Shown: in pieces, positions 16,896 to 27,005 of the stretch
Numbering within the stretch: position 1 is the stretch's first letter
Layout of the letters: each line of letters starts with the position of its first letter
Assembly (NCBI RefSeq): GCF_900106065.1
Contig: NZ_LT629796.1
Location: 5,866,501-5,930,500 of the forward strand
Length of the DNA: 64,000 nucleotides
Origin: Pseudomonas mandelii
Lineage (GTDB): Bacteria > Pseudomonadota > Gammaproteobacteria > Pseudomonadales > Pseudomonadaceae
Reading direction: 5' to 3'
Position numbers and translations under genes: made by a program
Notes under the pieces: model-generated
What the model saw: the letters and a program-made list of their open reading frames with translations, nothing else
Told to the model about the DNA's origin: nothing
Database searches by the model: none

Positions 16896-17372
16896 TCAAG
16901 CCGCCAGATTGGACGCGCTCATTTCTTTCTTGTACTGAGCCTTGAGCGTTTCCATTTGCGCGCCCAATTCTTCCAGGGTGGCCTTGCCCAGCAGTTTTTT
17001 CGCCTGAGGGAACATTTCGGTTTCCTCTTCTTCGATGTGGTGTTCCAGCAGCTCCTTGACCACTTTCACCCGACCCGCGAATTCTGGGGTGGAAGGGTCG
17101 GTGACTTTCAGGTCCGGCAACACCAGGGAATCCACGGTGCGGTGTTCTTCCTTGGCTTCGTAGTACATAACGTCCTGTTCCTTGCCACCGGCTTTTTTGT
17201 ACGCCGGGTACAAGACTTCTTCTTCGAGCCGGGTATGGATGGTGATCTCCATTTCGAGCTTGGCCAGCAACTCGGTGCGTTTTTTGACACCCCGTTCGGT
17301 GGACTCGCTTAACTGAGTCAGGATGCCTTTTACGCGTTCATGGTCGGCTTTCAACAGGTCGATGGCGTTCAT
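16896..17372 (-). CDS. hemerythrin HHE-domain protein
   Basis: A 158-residue cytosolic four-helix protein with the di-iron ligand pattern of HHE hemerythrins: KADHERV, IHTRLEEEVLYP, EEHRTVD and LLEHHIEEEETEMFP. Relatives bind oxygen or nitric oxide, or protect and repair iron-sulfur proteins. The start is ATG 17372 (MNAIDLLKADH). The five residues upstream in frame lack a better ribosome site. The gene ends at a strong terminator and has its own 380-bp upstream region, so it is monocistronic. Which gas or stress it handles cannot be told. Confidence 0.9.
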   Translation of the reverse strand: MNAIDLLKADHERVKGILTQLSESTERGVKKRTELLAKLEMEITIHTRLEEEVLYPAYKKAGGKEQDVMYYEAKEEHRTVDSLVLPDLKVTDPSTPEFAGRVKVVKELLEHHIEEEETEMFPQAKKLLGKATLEELGAQMETLKAQYKKEMSASNLAA

Positions 17373-17754
17373 GGTCGAATCTCTCAATTAGTCACGGAAT
17401 AGGCGCAAACGGTCTCATGGCCGTAGGTCGCTTTTACACTGGGAGCATTTGTCGTGCCGATTTCACCGCCATGAGTAAAGCTATATAAAACAATTGGTTA
17501 AAAGATCTGATGGCGAATTGAGGTCGTGCAGGCTGCATGAGTCTGGAAATTGACTCATGCAGTTCGCGGCGCGAAGTTTTCCGTCGAGAAATGTGAATTG
17601 TCGGTGTTACCGTCGATCAGATTCGCCGCATCCTGACACCGGGTTCAAGGGATGTTCCGCTGACGGAGCGTGGAAACTGATGCGATAGCCGAAGGCGAAT
17701 TCGCCAGCGGCTATATGGAGTGCGTCAGGGCTGATGCCCCGGGGGTTTTCAGGA
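17373..17754. other. 380-bp intergenic region with a 30-bp palindrome
   Basis: No coding frame is convincing here. It holds the upstream region of the hemerythrin gene and, at 17685-17714, an interrupted palindrome: ATAGCCG, a two-base mismatch, the perfect 12-mer GGCGAATTCGCC, a mismatch, then CGGCTAT. The palindrome is 40 bp behind the stop of the minus-strand gene at 17755 and could end its transcript, but it lacks a T-tract. Confidence 0.5.
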
Positions 17755-18051
17755 TCAAACCCGGTCTTCAAGCTGCTGGCGCAACCGGTGGGCGTTATTC
17801 ACGGACATCGGGATCGGTGGGAAGTCCGCGTTGAGCAAACGCAGGTGCTCAATCGCTTCCTGAAACTTCAAATCAGCCTTCCTGCGCATCGCCCTGTAAT
17901 GCTCGAACCGTTCCAGGTCCATGTCGCCGTCCTCAAGCATCTCGAAAGCGCTTCGGCTCAACGCCTGGGCGTCTTCGAACATCTGGCGATTGCATTCCAG
18001 GGCAAACGCCCGGCAGGCTTTGATTTGATCGGGAGTTGAATAGTGAACCAT
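17755..18051 (-). CDS. small soluble protein of unknown function
   Basis: A 98-residue protein. I choose ATG 18051 (MVHYSTPDQIKACRAF) because AAGGTG lies six bases upstream. The longer in-frame versions from 18093 or 18189 have no ribosome site and read as poorly structured sequence. The protein is highly helical and charged (MFEDAQALSRSAFEMLEDGDMD, MRRKADLKFQEAIEHLRLL), with two Cys and no signal peptide. No family is recognised. Its neighbours are unrelated, with a hemerythrin and an antiporter on the same strand but separated by gaps. Confidence 0.6.
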   Translation of the reverse strand: MVHYSTPDQIKACRAFALECNRQMFEDAQALSRSAFEMLEDGDMDLERFEHYRAMRRKADLKFQEAIEHLRLLNADFPPIPMSVNNAHRLRQQLEDRV

Positions 18052-18242
18052 GACCGGCACCTTACTTTTTTCGAGGTCCCTTTTAATAGGCATCGTTGCC
18101 ACAGTGGAACCGAACCTGTCGGGTTCCGCCGTATAAAAGAAAACAGGCGGAATTAAGGTTGTGACTGTCGAGTTGCACAGGGATTTCAAATTCTTTGAGG
18201 CGAAAATTCGTTTGATTCAACCTGTAAACACGCAGGTAAAAA

Positions 18243-19586
18243 TCAAATAATTTGTTTCTTGCGCCGTTCATAGCGGGCGAGGGTGGGTTGCGTGCTGATG
18301 CCGTGGATCAAAATGCTCAACGCGACCACGGACAACGTCAGGTCCATGCACAGCGTCGACACCGACTGACCCAGCCCGTGATTCAAGGCGTAGAACAAGT
18401 AATACAGGCTGCCGATGCCACGGATGCCAAACCAGCCGATCAACATTCGCTGGCGCCAATCGAGCAATCGGCCCCACGGCATCACGGCGACACTCAAAGG
18501 GCGAACCAGAAAAAACAACACCCCGCCGACCAGCAGGGCGCGCCAGTCCCAGTGAGCGATCAGCACGACGCCGAGCAGTGTCACCAGAAACACTTCCATG
18601 GCCCGCTCCACGAGGCTGCCAAAGGCGAGCATGTCACCCATCATGATGCCCGCGGCGACCTGGGTGTCTTCAAGGTTGTCGGTATCGCCATGCACCGCGT
18701 GTTGTGGTTCGACGTTCTGGTGACCGACCACCGGCTGGACCAGATGCTCGGCAGGGAGTTCGTCGTTGCCCGTGGAGCTGACTTCTTCCTGGCGTAACCC
18801 CAGGCCGGCGGCGAACACCGACAGAAACCCATAGGCGTGGATAGACTCGGCCCCGACATACGCCAGGGCAATCAAAGCAAGGGCCAGGTAATCGTTCGGA
18901 GACAGCGTGCTGTCATCGTTCTTGATCCGCAGCGCCAAGGTCAGGCGCCCGATGCCGCGTCCCATCCAGTACCCCGTCAGAAAACCGGCCGGAACCGCCC
19001 AGATCAGACTGCGCAGCACCCAGTCGCCCAACCAGCCGGGGTTACCCTCGTGTTGCAGCAGGAGCAGGCCAAGGATCACGAACGGAAACGCGATCCCGTC
19101 ATTGAGCCCGGCCTCACCGGAGAGGCCGAAGCGCACGCTGTCGTCATCCCGCGCGTCGTTGACCTGGACCAGCGCGGCGAGCACCGGATCGGTGGGGGCC
19201 AGGATCGAGCCGATCAGCACAGACGCGCCCCATGACAATTGCAATGCGTAATGCAGCAACATGCAGACGCCGACAATGGTCAGCAGCATCACCGGGCCGG
19301 CCAGGCCGACCGCAATCCGCCAATTTTTATGCTTGAGGGGCGAGCGCAATTTCAGGCCGCAGACAAACAGCGAAAAGAGCACCGCGACTTCCGTCAGGTG
19401 CTCCATCCAGATCGAAGCGTCAGCGGTGTCCAGTTTCAACAGCCCGAACCCGGCCGGGCCGATGGCGGCGCCCAGCACCAGGCACACCGCCGACGTGGTC
19501 ACTGGCATCCATCGCAGGTAGGACGAGGTCAGCGCCAGCGTCAGGAGTACAGCACCCAACACGGCCACCCATAAAATGAAACTCAT
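18243..19586 (-). CDS. CPA1-family Na+(K+)/H+ antiporter
   Basis: A 447-residue inner-membrane antiporter of the NhaP/CPA1 type with about twelve hydrophobic segments. Diagnostic motifs are APTDPV at ~residues 130-135 and GLNDGIAFP at ~160-168. The latter carries the acidic residue of the ion site in this family (Asp of the ND pair). A hydrophilic insertion around residues 270-310 (SSTGNDELPAEH...) faces the cytosol and is longer than in minimal members. The C-terminus is short and basic (ARYERRKKQII), without an RCK domain. The Yip1-family gene upstream on the same strand is 46 bp away and may be co-transcribed. Confidence 0.9.
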   Translation of the reverse strand: MSFILWVAVLGAVLLTLALTSSYLRWMPVTTSAVCLVLGAAIGPAGFGLLKLDTADASIWMEHLTEVAVLFSLFVCGLKLRSPLKHKNWRIAVGLAGPVMLLTIVGVCMLLHYALQLSWGASVLIGSILAPTDPVLAALVQVNDARDDDSVRFGLSGEAGLNDGIAFPFVILGLLLLQHEGNPGWLGDWVLRSLIWAVPAGFLTGYWMGRGIGRLTLALRIKNDDSTLSPNDYLALALIALAYVGAESIHAYGFLSVFAAGLGLRQEEVSSTGNDELPAEHLVQPVVGHQNVEPQHAVHGDTDNLEDTQVAAGIMMGDMLAFGSLVERAMEVFLVTLLGVVLIAHWDWRALLVGGVLFFLVRPLSVAVMPWGRLLDWRQRMLIGWFGIRGIGSLYYLFYALNHGLGQSVSTLCMDLTLSVVALSILIHGISTQPTLARYERRKKQII

Positions 19587-19632
19587 GCTCGGTTCTCGTT
19601 GGGGGTGGACCGCGTTTGTTGGCCTCTGCGGA

Positions 19633-20244
19633 TCAACCGACCGTGGCGCGCAGGTATTCAGGCGTCAGCACGTTGAACCACAGCAGAATCATCTCTACCA
19701 GAATAGTCACCAATACCAGGAGCCCGACGCCCCAGACGCACGCCGCATTCAGCAGGCCTTGTTCCTTGCGCTCGTGCATGAACGTCGGCAGGCCGACGAA
19801 CAGCAAAAACGTCGAATAAGCCGAAGCAGCCATCAACACAATGATTGCCAGCCAGCGACTCGGGTACAGCCCGGCAATCCCCGCCAGGAAAAACGGCGTC
19901 GCGGTATACGCCGCAAAACCGATGCATTGATTGATGGTCGGACGCGCGTCGAAGGTGCGCGACATCCAGCGGATGAATCCCCCCATCAACGCCACGCCGA
20001 CGATGATGGTGACGTACAGCAGCACGCAGAGCTGCAACGCACTTTGAGTACTGAGTTTGACGGTTTCGTTCTCGGCCAGGCTCCAGCCGACATAGGTGGT
20101 GCCGATGAACAGGCAGACGGCGGGGATCAAGGCGAGCAGCAGCAAATGCGCGAGGTAATGGCGCGGATGTGCTTCCTCCTCCCGGCGAATATCCGTCCAG
20201 GCGAAATTGGGCTGGGTGAACAGTTTGACGATAGGTGCGGACAT
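19633..20244 (-). CDS. Yip1-family inner-membrane protein
   Basis: A 203-residue protein with five probable membrane helices (for example LLLLALIPAVCLFIGTTYVG and LLVLVTILVEMILLWF). It has the N-terminal amphipathic segment and the FAAYTATPFFLAG block of bacterial Yip1-domain proteins. The start is ATG 20244 with GGAGG placed well, rather than the in-frame codons further upstream. Bacterial Yip1 proteins have no assigned reaction. The gene precedes the antiporter on the same strand, which may mean shared envelope or ion-stress expression (inference). Confidence 0.82.
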   Translation of the reverse strand: MSAPIVKLFTQPNFAWTDIRREEEAHPRHYLAHLLLLALIPAVCLFIGTTYVGWSLAENETVKLSTQSALQLCVLLYVTIIVGVALMGGFIRWMSRTFDARPTINQCIGFAAYTATPFFLAGIAGLYPSRWLAIIVLMAASAYSTFLLFVGLPTFMHERKEQGLLNAACVWGVGLLVLVTILVEMILLWFNVLTPEYLRATVG

Positions 20245-20356
20245 GACGACCTCCTCCAACGGCCCGTGATGGGGGCCTAAACGTATTGAGGGGGGAGATT
20301 TGTCAGGGGTTCATTTTTTCGCGACTTCGCGGAATGACGTGTAGCCGTTGGCGCAG

Positions 20357-20390
20357 CTTGTGGCGAGGGGGGCAAGCCCCTCGCCACAAG
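20357..20390. repeat. single perfect REP hairpin
   Basis: CTTGTGGCGAGGGG and CCCCTCGCCACAAG form 14-bp perfect arms around GGCAAG. It lies between the Yip1-protein gene and the 3' end of the SDR gene, and is the compact form of the GTGGCGAGGG family seen at 174 and 39421. Confidence 0.85.
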
Positions 20391-20413
20391 GCTGCTGCTA
20401 TTACAGCGGGCGG

Positions 20414-21271
20414 TCACAACATCGGTTTACCGCCGGTCACGCCGTAGCGCTGGCCGGTGATGTAGCTGGCCTCGTCCGACGCCAGCAGCACGTAAATCGG
20501 CGCCACTTCCACCGGTTGGCCCGGCCGGCCCAGCGGGGTGTGCGCGCCGAAGTTCTGCACCTCTTCATCGGGCATGGTCGAGACGATCAACGGCGTCCAG
20601 ATCGGCCCCGGCGCCACGCTGTTCACCCGAATGTTTTTCGGCCCGAGCATCTGCGCCAGGCCACCGGTGAAGTTGGCGATGGCACCCTTGGTCGTGGCGT
20701 AGGCCAGGAGGGTGGGCTTGGGCATGTCCGAGTTGACCGAACTGGTGTTGATGATCGAACTGCCGGCCTTCATGTGCTTGAGCGCGGCCTGGCAGATCCT
20801 GAACATGGCGGTGATGTTGACGTCGAAGGTCATCACCCATTCTTCGTCCGGGATGTCTTCGAAGTGTTCGTGCGTCATCTGGAAGGCCGCGTTGTTGACC
20901 AGAATGTCGATCCGCCCGAAGCGCTCGACTGTCTTGTCCACCAGGGCCTGGCATTGCGCTTTCTGCGCGATGTCGCCGGGCAGCAGCACGCATTGGCGTC
21001 CGGCCTGTTCGACCCAACGTGCGGTTTCCTGCGCGTCTTCATGTTCATTGAGGTAGGCAATCGCGACATCGGCGCCTTCACGGGCGAAGGCGATGGCGAC
21101 CGCACGGCCGATGCCGCTGTCGGCCCCGGTGATCAGGGCGATCTTGCCATCCAGCCGGCCCGAGCCTTTGTAGCTTTTTTCGCCGCAGTCTGGATACGGG
21201 TCCATTTTCTTTTGGGAGCCTGGGACAGGTTGGCCTTGTTTGGGGAAGGGTGGTCTTGGGTAGTCAGTCAT
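20414..21271 (-). CDS. SDR-family oxidoreductase (YghA/GsiB-like)
   Basis: A 285-residue NAD(P)-dependent short-chain dehydrogenase. After a Pro-rich N-terminal extension of ~40 residues (PRPPFPKQGQPVPGSQKK) comes the Rossmann motif TGADSGIG. Further on are NNAA, the active-site Ser and YATTKGA (Tyr-x-x-x-Lys), then NSVAPGPIWTPL. The extended N-terminus is typical of the YghA subgroup, whose members are often general-stress proteins that reduce small aldehydes or ketones. The start is ATG 21271 with CGGAG upstream. It is monocistronic between REP elements. The substrate is unknown. Confidence 0.9.
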   Translation of the reverse strand: MTDYPRPPFPKQGQPVPGSQKKMDPYPDCGEKSYKGSGRLDGKIALITGADSGIGRAVAIAFAREGADVAIAYLNEHEDAQETARWVEQAGRQCVLLPGDIAQKAQCQALVDKTVERFGRIDILVNNAAFQMTHEHFEDIPDEEWVMTFDVNITAMFRICQAALKHMKAGSSIINTSSVNSDMPKPTLLAYATTKGAIANFTGGLAQMLGPKNIRVNSVAPGPIWTPLIVSTMPDEEVQNFGAHTPLGRPGQPVEVAPIYVLLASDEASYITGQRYGVTGGKPML

Positions 21272-21383
21272 GGCAAATCTCCGATCTCGGGGCACAGGAT
21301 TCAAAGGGTTGACCCTGATGTTTTGCCTTGAGTTCGGTTGGATTCAGGTGGGTGCACAAAACCCCGAATCCTGGCAAATCCCT

Positions 21384-21474
21384 TGTAGGAGCGAAGCTTG
21401 CTCGCGAAGGCGGTGTGTCAGTCATACATGTGTCAACTGGCACACCGCCTTCGCGAGCAAGCTTCGCTCCTACA
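21384..21474. repeat. REPIN with 34-bp perfect arms
   Basis: The arm from TGTAGGAGCGAAGCTTGCTC (21384-21417) and its exact reverse complement (21441-21474) enclose a 23-base centre. This is the best-preserved inverted repeat in the window. It sits between the divergent SDR promoter side and the 3' end of the MalY-like gene. Confidence 0.92.
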
Positions 21475-21492
21475 GGGGGATTTGTCGTGTTG

Positions 21493-22647
21493 TCAGGCCT
21501 TGAGGTTGAGCAAACTACGCGCCATGCGTGCCAAGCCTTCTTCGAGCAATGCCCGTGGGCAGCCGAAGTTCAGGCGCACGAACTGGCGGTTGTTGTCGCC
21601 GAAATCCAGGCCGGGGCTGAGGCCGACCTTGGCCTGGTCGAGGAAGAACTGCTGCGGATTGTCCAGCCCCAGGGCGGAGCAATCGAGCCATGCCAGATAC
21701 GTCCCCTGCGGGATATTCATCGTCACGCCCGGCAAGCGCGTGCGAACCGCTTCCACCAGGTAATCCCGATTGCCTTGCAGGTACGCCGTCAACCCGGCCA
21801 GCCACGGGCCGCCTTCGCTGTAGGCAACGCGAGTGGCTTCCATTCCCAGCGGGTTGACGCTGTCGACCATGCCGCAACGGGCATGATTGACCCGCGCACG
21901 CACCGCCGAGTCTTGAATAATCATGAAGGAGGTTTTAAGACCGGCAATGTTGTAAGCCTTGCTCGCCGACATCAGGGTGATGGTGCGCTGGGCGATCTGC
22001 GGGCTGAGCGATGCCGTGGGAATGTGCACGCGCCCGTCGAAGCACAACTCGGCGTGGATTTCGTCGGAGATGATCCACGCGTTGTGTTCCAGGCAAATGT
22101 CCGCCAGCGCTTGCAGTTCTTCCCGCGGGAAAACCTTGCCCAGCGGATTGTGCGGGTTGCTCAGCAGCAGCGCGCCGCCGCCGGTCAGTGCCTGGCTCAA
22201 GGCCGCAAGCGGCGTGTTGTACGTGCCATCGGCCAGCGCGTCGAATTCCAGTTCAACCTTGTTCAAGCCCCAATGACCTGGCGCATGACGCAGCGGCGGG
22301 TAGTTCGGCACCTGGACCACGACGTTTTGTTGCGGCTCGATCAGCGCCTTCAGGGCCATGTTGAAACCCGACTCCACACCCGGCAGGAAAATCAGTTCCT
22401 CCGGCAAGACGCGCCAGGCGTATTTGTTCCAGAGATCGGCGACGATGGCGGCGCGCAAATCGTCCTGAGGCACGCTGTAGCCGACCATCGGGTGTTCGAG
22501 GCGTTTACGCAGGGCTTCAAGGATGACCGGCGGCGCGGCGAAGTCCATGTCGGCGACCCACATCGGCAACACGTCGGCCGGGTAGCGGCTCCACTTGGTA
22601 CTGCCGGTGTTGTGGCGGTCGAACACCTGATCAAAATCGAAGGTCAT
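21493..22647 (-). CDS. patB: MalY/PatB-family PLP-dependent C-S lyase
   Basis: A 384-residue fold-type I aminotransferase-like enzyme. MalY/PatB proteins cleave cystathionine or cysteine conjugates to a thiol, pyruvate and ammonia. The PLP lysine is Lys230 in SASKAYNIAGLK. Other family marks are MWVADMDF near the N-terminus, VESGFNMAL, SNPHNPLGKVF and SDEIHAEL. The start is ATG 22647 (MTFDFDQVFD). Upstream in-frame ATGs lack ribosome sites and family sequence. It is a single gene between two REPINs, so local context gives no pathway. Sulfur amino acid salvage or volatile thiol release is the likely role. Confidence 0.9.
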   Translation of the reverse strand: MTFDFDQVFDRHNTGSTKWSRYPADVLPMWVADMDFAAPPVILEALRKRLEHPMVGYSVPQDDLRAAIVADLWNKYAWRVLPEELIFLPGVESGFNMALKALIEPQQNVVVQVPNYPPLRHAPGHWGLNKVELEFDALADGTYNTPLAALSQALTGGGALLLSNPHNPLGKVFPREELQALADICLEHNAWIISDEIHAELCFDGRVHIPTASLSPQIAQRTITLMSASKAYNIAGLKTSFMIIQDSAVRARVNHARCGMVDSVNPLGMEATRVAYSEGGPWLAGLTAYLQGNRDYLVEAVRTRLPGVTMNIPQGTYLAWLDCSALGLDNPQQFFLDQAKVGLSPGLDFGDNNRQFVRLNFGCPRALLEEGLARMARSLLNLKA

Positions 22648-22741
22648 GCTCAGTCTCATAAAAAGCGGGGTTGAACGTGGCGCCATGATAAACGCCAAGC
22701 CCCTGCGGGAGCGAGACGGTAATCGCCCAAACAACACAAAC

Positions 22742-22837
22742 CCCTGTGGGAGCGAGCCTGCTCGCGATGGCGTCAGCTCATTCAACATCTATGCAAACTG
22801 ACCCACCGCTATCGCGAGCAGGCTCGCTCCCACAGGG
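22742..22837. repeat. REPIN
   Basis: CCCTGTGGGAGCGAGCCTGC... (22742-22772) pairs with its near-exact complement ending CTCGCTCCCACAGGG (22807-22837), with two mismatches around the ATGG/ATAG step. It lies in the 356-bp gap before fdnG. The remaining ~165 bp (22838-23003) must hold the fdn promoter, but I see no convincing sigma-54 or Anr site there. Confidence 0.88.
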
Positions 22838-23003
22838 TTATGCGTGATGGCTGGCATTTGGGCACTGCCCGATGGTCGGTTTTCAGGCAGTCAGTTCTCC
22901 CATTGTCTAGAGTTCAAAGTGTCGGTAGCCACGCTGCCGGCACCGTGATCGTCCAGAAAAACCCGGCAAAAGTACCGGGTCTCCACCTGATCAGGAGTGC
23001 ACG

Positions 23004-26000
23004 ATGGACCTCAACCGTCGTCAGTTCTTCAAGGTCGCCGGTATCGGCCTTGCGGGCTCGAGCCTCGGCGCGCTGGGCATGCTGCCCACGCCTGCCTTTG
23101 CCGAGCAGGTACGCCATTTCAAACTCGCCCACACCCATGAAACCCGCAACACCTGCCCGTATTGCTCGGTCGGCTGCGGGTTGATCATGTACAGCCAGGG
23201 CGATAACGCCAAAAACGTCGCGCAAAGCATCATCCACATCGAAGGCGACGCAGACCACCCGGTCAACCGCGGCACCCTGTGCCCCAAAGGCGCCGGCCTG
23301 CTGGACTTCATTCACAGCCCCGGGCGCCTGCAATATCCGCAGGTGCGCAAACCCGGCAGCACCGAGTGGACGCGCATCTCCTGGGATGAGGCACTGGATC
23401 GCGTTGCCGACCTGATGAAGGCCGACCGCGACGCCAACTTTATCGAGAAGAACGACAAGGGCCAAACGGTGAACCGCTGGCTGACTACCGGTTTTCTCGC
23501 AGCCTCGGCGGCGTCCAACGAAGCGGGTTATATCACCCACAAGGTCATTCGCAGTCTCGGCATGCTGGGGTTTGATAACCAGGCGCGTGTCTGACACGGC
23601 CCGACGGTGGCAAGTCTTGCCCCGACGTACGGCCGTGGTGCCATGACCAATCACTGGACCGATATCGCCAACGCGAATCTGATCCTGGTGATGGGCGGCA
23701 ACGCAGCAGAAGCGCACCCGTGCGGTTTCAAATGGGTGACCGAAGCCAAGGCGCACAACAAGGCGCGCTTGATCGTGGTCGATCCGCGTTTTACCCGGAC
23801 CGCTTCGGTGGCCGACTATTACGCGCCGATTCGCACCGGCACCGACATCGCCTTCATGGGCGGGTTGATCAATTACCTGCTGAACGAGGACAAAATCCAG
23901 CACGAATACGTGCGCAACTACACCGACGTGTCGTTTATCGTCAAAGCGGGGTACGGCTTCGAGGACGGCATCTTCAGCGGTTACGACGCGGCCAAACGTG
24001 TGTATACCGACAAATCCGGCTGGGGGTACGAATTGGGCCAGGACGGTTTCGTCAAAACCGATCCGAGCCTGCAAGACCCGCACTGCGTGTATCAGCTGAT
24101 GAAGCAGCATTACAGCCGCTACAACATCGAACTGGCGAGCCAGATTTGCGGTATGCCGGTTGATGCCATGCAGAAGATCTGGGAAGAAATCGCCACCTGC
24201 TCGCAACCGGGCAAGACCATGACGATTCTCTACGCGCTGGGCTGGACCCAGCACTCGATCGGCTCGCAAATCATCCGCAGCGCGGCGATGGTGCAACTGC
24301 TGTTAGGCAACGTCGGCATGCCGGGCGGGGGCGTCAATGCCTTGCGCGGGCACTCCAACATCCAGGGCCTGACCGACCTCGGCTTACTGTCCAACGCACT
24401 GCCGGGCTACCTGACCCTGCCGAACGACGCCGAGCAGGATTACACCGCCTACATCACCAAGCGCACGCAAATGCCGTTGCGTCCGGGGCAGCTGTCCTAC
24501 TGGCAGAACTACAGCAAATTCCACGTCAGCCTGATGAAGGCCTGGTACCGCGACAACGCCACGCTGGAGAACAACTGGGCTTACGACTATTTGCCGAAAC
24601 TGGACATTCCCAACTACGACATCCTCAAAGTGTTCGACCTGATGGGCCAGGGCAAGGTCAACGGCTATATGTGCCAGGGGTTCAACCCCATCGCGGCGCT
24701 GCCTGACAAGAATCGCGTCATGGCGGCCCTGGCCAAGCTCAAATGGCTGGTGGTCATGGACCCGCTGTCCACCGAAACCTCGGAGTTCTGGCGCAATGTC
24801 GGGCCGTACAACGATGTAGAAACCGCCGGCATCCAGACCGAAGTCATTCGCCTGCCCACCACCTGTTTTGCCGAGGAGGACGGCTCGCTGGTCAACAGCA
24901 GCCGCTGGCTGCAATGGCACTGGAAAGGCGCCGATGGCCCGGGCGAGGCGCGCACCGACGTGCAGATCATGAGCGAACTGTTCCTGCGGCTGCGCCAGCG
25001 CTATCAAGCCAAGGGCGGGGCTTATCCCGACCCGATCCTCAAACTGTCGTGGCCGTACAAGATCGCCGACGAACCCTCGCCGGAAGAACTGGCGCGAGAA
25101 ATCAACGGCACGGCCGTCACCGACTACACCGACGCCACGGGCGCGACGATCAAGGCGAATGCGCAACTGGCCGGGTTTGGCCAGCTCAAGGACGACGGCA
25201 GCACGGCGTGCGGCTGCTGGATTTTCTGCGGCAGCTGGACCGAGGCGGGCAATCAGATGGCCCGGCGCGACAACAGCGACCCCTACGGCATGCACCAACA
25301 TCAGGGCTGGGCCTGGTCCTGGCCGGCCAACCGACGGATTCTCTACAACCGCGCTTCGGCCGACCCGCAAGGCAAGCCATGGGACGAGAAAAAGCGCCTG
25401 GTGTGGTGGAACGGTAAAGCCTGGGGCGGCACCGATGTGCCGGACTTCAAGGCCGACTCGCCGCCGGAAGCCGGGATGAATCCGTTCATCATGAACCCCG
25501 AAGGCATCGCGCGGTTCTTCGCCGTCGACAAGATGAACGAAGGCCCATTTCCCGAGCACTACGAGCCGTTCGAGACGCCGATCGGCATCAACCCGCTGCA
25601 CCCGCAAAACAAGAAAGCCACCAGCAACCCGGCGGCGCGGATCTTCGATTCGGTGTGGGATTCCCTCGGCGTGGCCAAAGACTATCCGTATGCGGCGACC
25701 AGCTACCGGCTGACCGAGCATTTCCACTTTTGGAGCAAGCATTGCAAGCTCAACGCGATTTCCCAACCCGAGCAATTCGTCGAGATTGGTGAAGTGCTGG
25801 CCAAGGAGAAAGGCATTGTCGCTGGCGACCGGGTCCGGGTCAGTTCCAAGCGCGGGCACATCGAAGCGGTGGCAGTGGTGACCAAGCGGATTCGTCCGCT
25901 GCAGGTCAACAATCAGGTGGTGCACCAGATCGGCATCCCGCTGCACTGGGGCTTTACCGGCCTCACGCGCCACGGTTACCTGACCAACACCCTGGTGCCG

Positions 26001-26069
26001 TTCCTCGGCGATGGCAACACACAGACCCCGGAATCCAAGTCATTCCTGGTCAACGTGGAGAAAGTCTAA
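23004..26069 (+). CDS. fdnG: formate dehydrogenase-N, selenocysteine/molybdopterin alpha subunit
   Basis: A 1021-residue catalytic subunit oxidising formate to CO2 in the periplasm. The frame contains TGA at 23592-23594, residue 197. Codons before and after it (GFDNQARV-U-HGPTVASLAP) are those around Sec196 in E. coli FdnG, so this is selenocysteine and not a stop. A Tat signal opens the protein (NRRQFFKVAGIG), followed by a [4Fe-4S] site (CPYCSVGCG and a later CPKG). The C-terminus is the molybdopterin-binding domain. AGGAG precedes ATG 23004. fdnH starts at the next base, and selA, selB and selC lie downstream. Confidence 0.96.
23592..23640 (+). promoter_or_regulatory. SECIS element at the fdnG UGA codon
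   Basis: The UGA is followed by CACGGCCC and an apical hairpin, GGCAA-GTC-TTGCC, in which the AGTC-type loop occupies the place of the GGUC loop of E. coli fdhF/fdnG. Further pairing (CCCGACG with flanking sequence) is possible. It is the expected SelB-binding site for selenocysteine insertion. Confidence 0.85.
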
Positions 26070-27005
26070 ATGGCCAGCCAAGACATCATTGCCCGTTCGG
26101 CCACCACCACCGTGCCGTCCTCGGTGCGCAACCAGGAGGAAGTGGCCAAGCTGATCGACACCACCAAGTGCATCGGTTGCAAGGCCTGCCAGGTCGCCTG
26201 CTCGGAATGGAACGAGTTGCGCGACGAGGTCGGCCACAACCTCGGCACCTACGACAACCCGCACGACCTCAGCGCAGAAACCTGGACCCTGATGCGCTTC
26301 ACCGAGCATGAAACCGACGCCGGCAACCTGGAGTGGCTGATTCGCAAGGATGGCTGCATGCACTGCGCCGAGCCGGGTTGCCTGGCGGCGTGCCCGAGCC
26401 CGGGGGCGATCATCAAGCACGCCAACGGCATCGTCGATTTCGATCAGGACCATTGCATCGGTTGCGGCTATTGCATCACCGGGTGCCCGTTCAACATTCC
26501 GCGGATCTCGCAAAAGGATCACAAGGCCTATAAATGCACCTTGTGTTCAGACCGGGTGGAAGTGGGGCTGGAACCGGCCTGCGTGAAAACCTGCCCGACC
26601 GGCGCCATCGTGTTCGGCAGCAAGGAAGACATGAAAGAACACGCCGCCGAACGCATCGTCGACCTGAAAAGCCGCGGCTTCGATCACGCCGGCCTGTACG
26701 ACCCCGAAGGCGTGGGCGGTACGCACGTCATGTACGTGCTGCATCACGCCGACACGCCGACGCTGTACGCCGGTTTGCCGGGCAGCCCGACGATCAGCCC
26801 GCTGGTGGAATTGTGGAAAGGCGTGAGCAAACCCTTGGGCTTGCTGGCCATGGGCCTGGCGGTGCTGGCCGGGTTCTTCCATTACGTGCGCGTCGGGCCG
26901 CAAGTGGTTGAAGAAGATGAATTGCCGCCACTCAACGACCCGGCCGTGCATGAAGTCGATCCGTCGGTGCATACCTTTGATCCGCGTGGGGAGGACAGAC
27001 CATGA
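26070..27005 (+). CDS. fdnH: formate dehydrogenase-N, iron-sulfur beta subunit
   Basis: A 311-residue electron-transfer subunit. It has four ferredoxin-type clusters: [37 protein letters not shown] and a fourth spread over CTLCSDR and CVKTCP. A single membrane helix near the end ([18 protein letters not shown]) anchors it to the inner membrane, as in FdnH/FdoH. The ATG follows the fdnG stop without a gap. Its own stop overlaps the next start as ATGA. It passes electrons from FdnG to the cytochrome b subunit. Confidence 0.95.
   Translation: MASQDIIARSATTTVPSSVRNQEEVAKLIDTTKCIGCKACQVACSEWNELRDEVGHNLGTYDNPHDLSAETWTLMRFTEHETDAGNLEWLIRKDGCMHCAEPGCLAACPSPGAIIKHANGIVDFDQDHCIGCGYCITGCPFNIPRISQKDHKAYKCTLCSDRVEVGLEPACVKTCPTGAIVFGSKEDMKEHAAERIVDLKSRGFDHAGLYDPEGVGGTHVMYVLHHADTPTLYAGLPGSPTISPLVELWKGVSKPLGLLAMGLAVLAGFFHYVRVGPQVVEEDELPPLNDPAVHEVDPSVHTFDPRGEDRP

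Noticed and set aside
22838..23003. Sigma-54 or Anr promoter for the fdn operon
   Set aside because: TGGCATTTGGGCACTGC has GG and GC 14 bases apart instead of 12, and no TTGAT-N4-ATCAA site is present.
23592..23594. TGA read as the end of a truncated formate dehydrogenase, with a second gene starting at 23607
   Set aside because: Sequence on both sides continues the FdnG family without a break, the position matches the known Sec site, and a SECIS hairpin plus selA/selB/selC are present.
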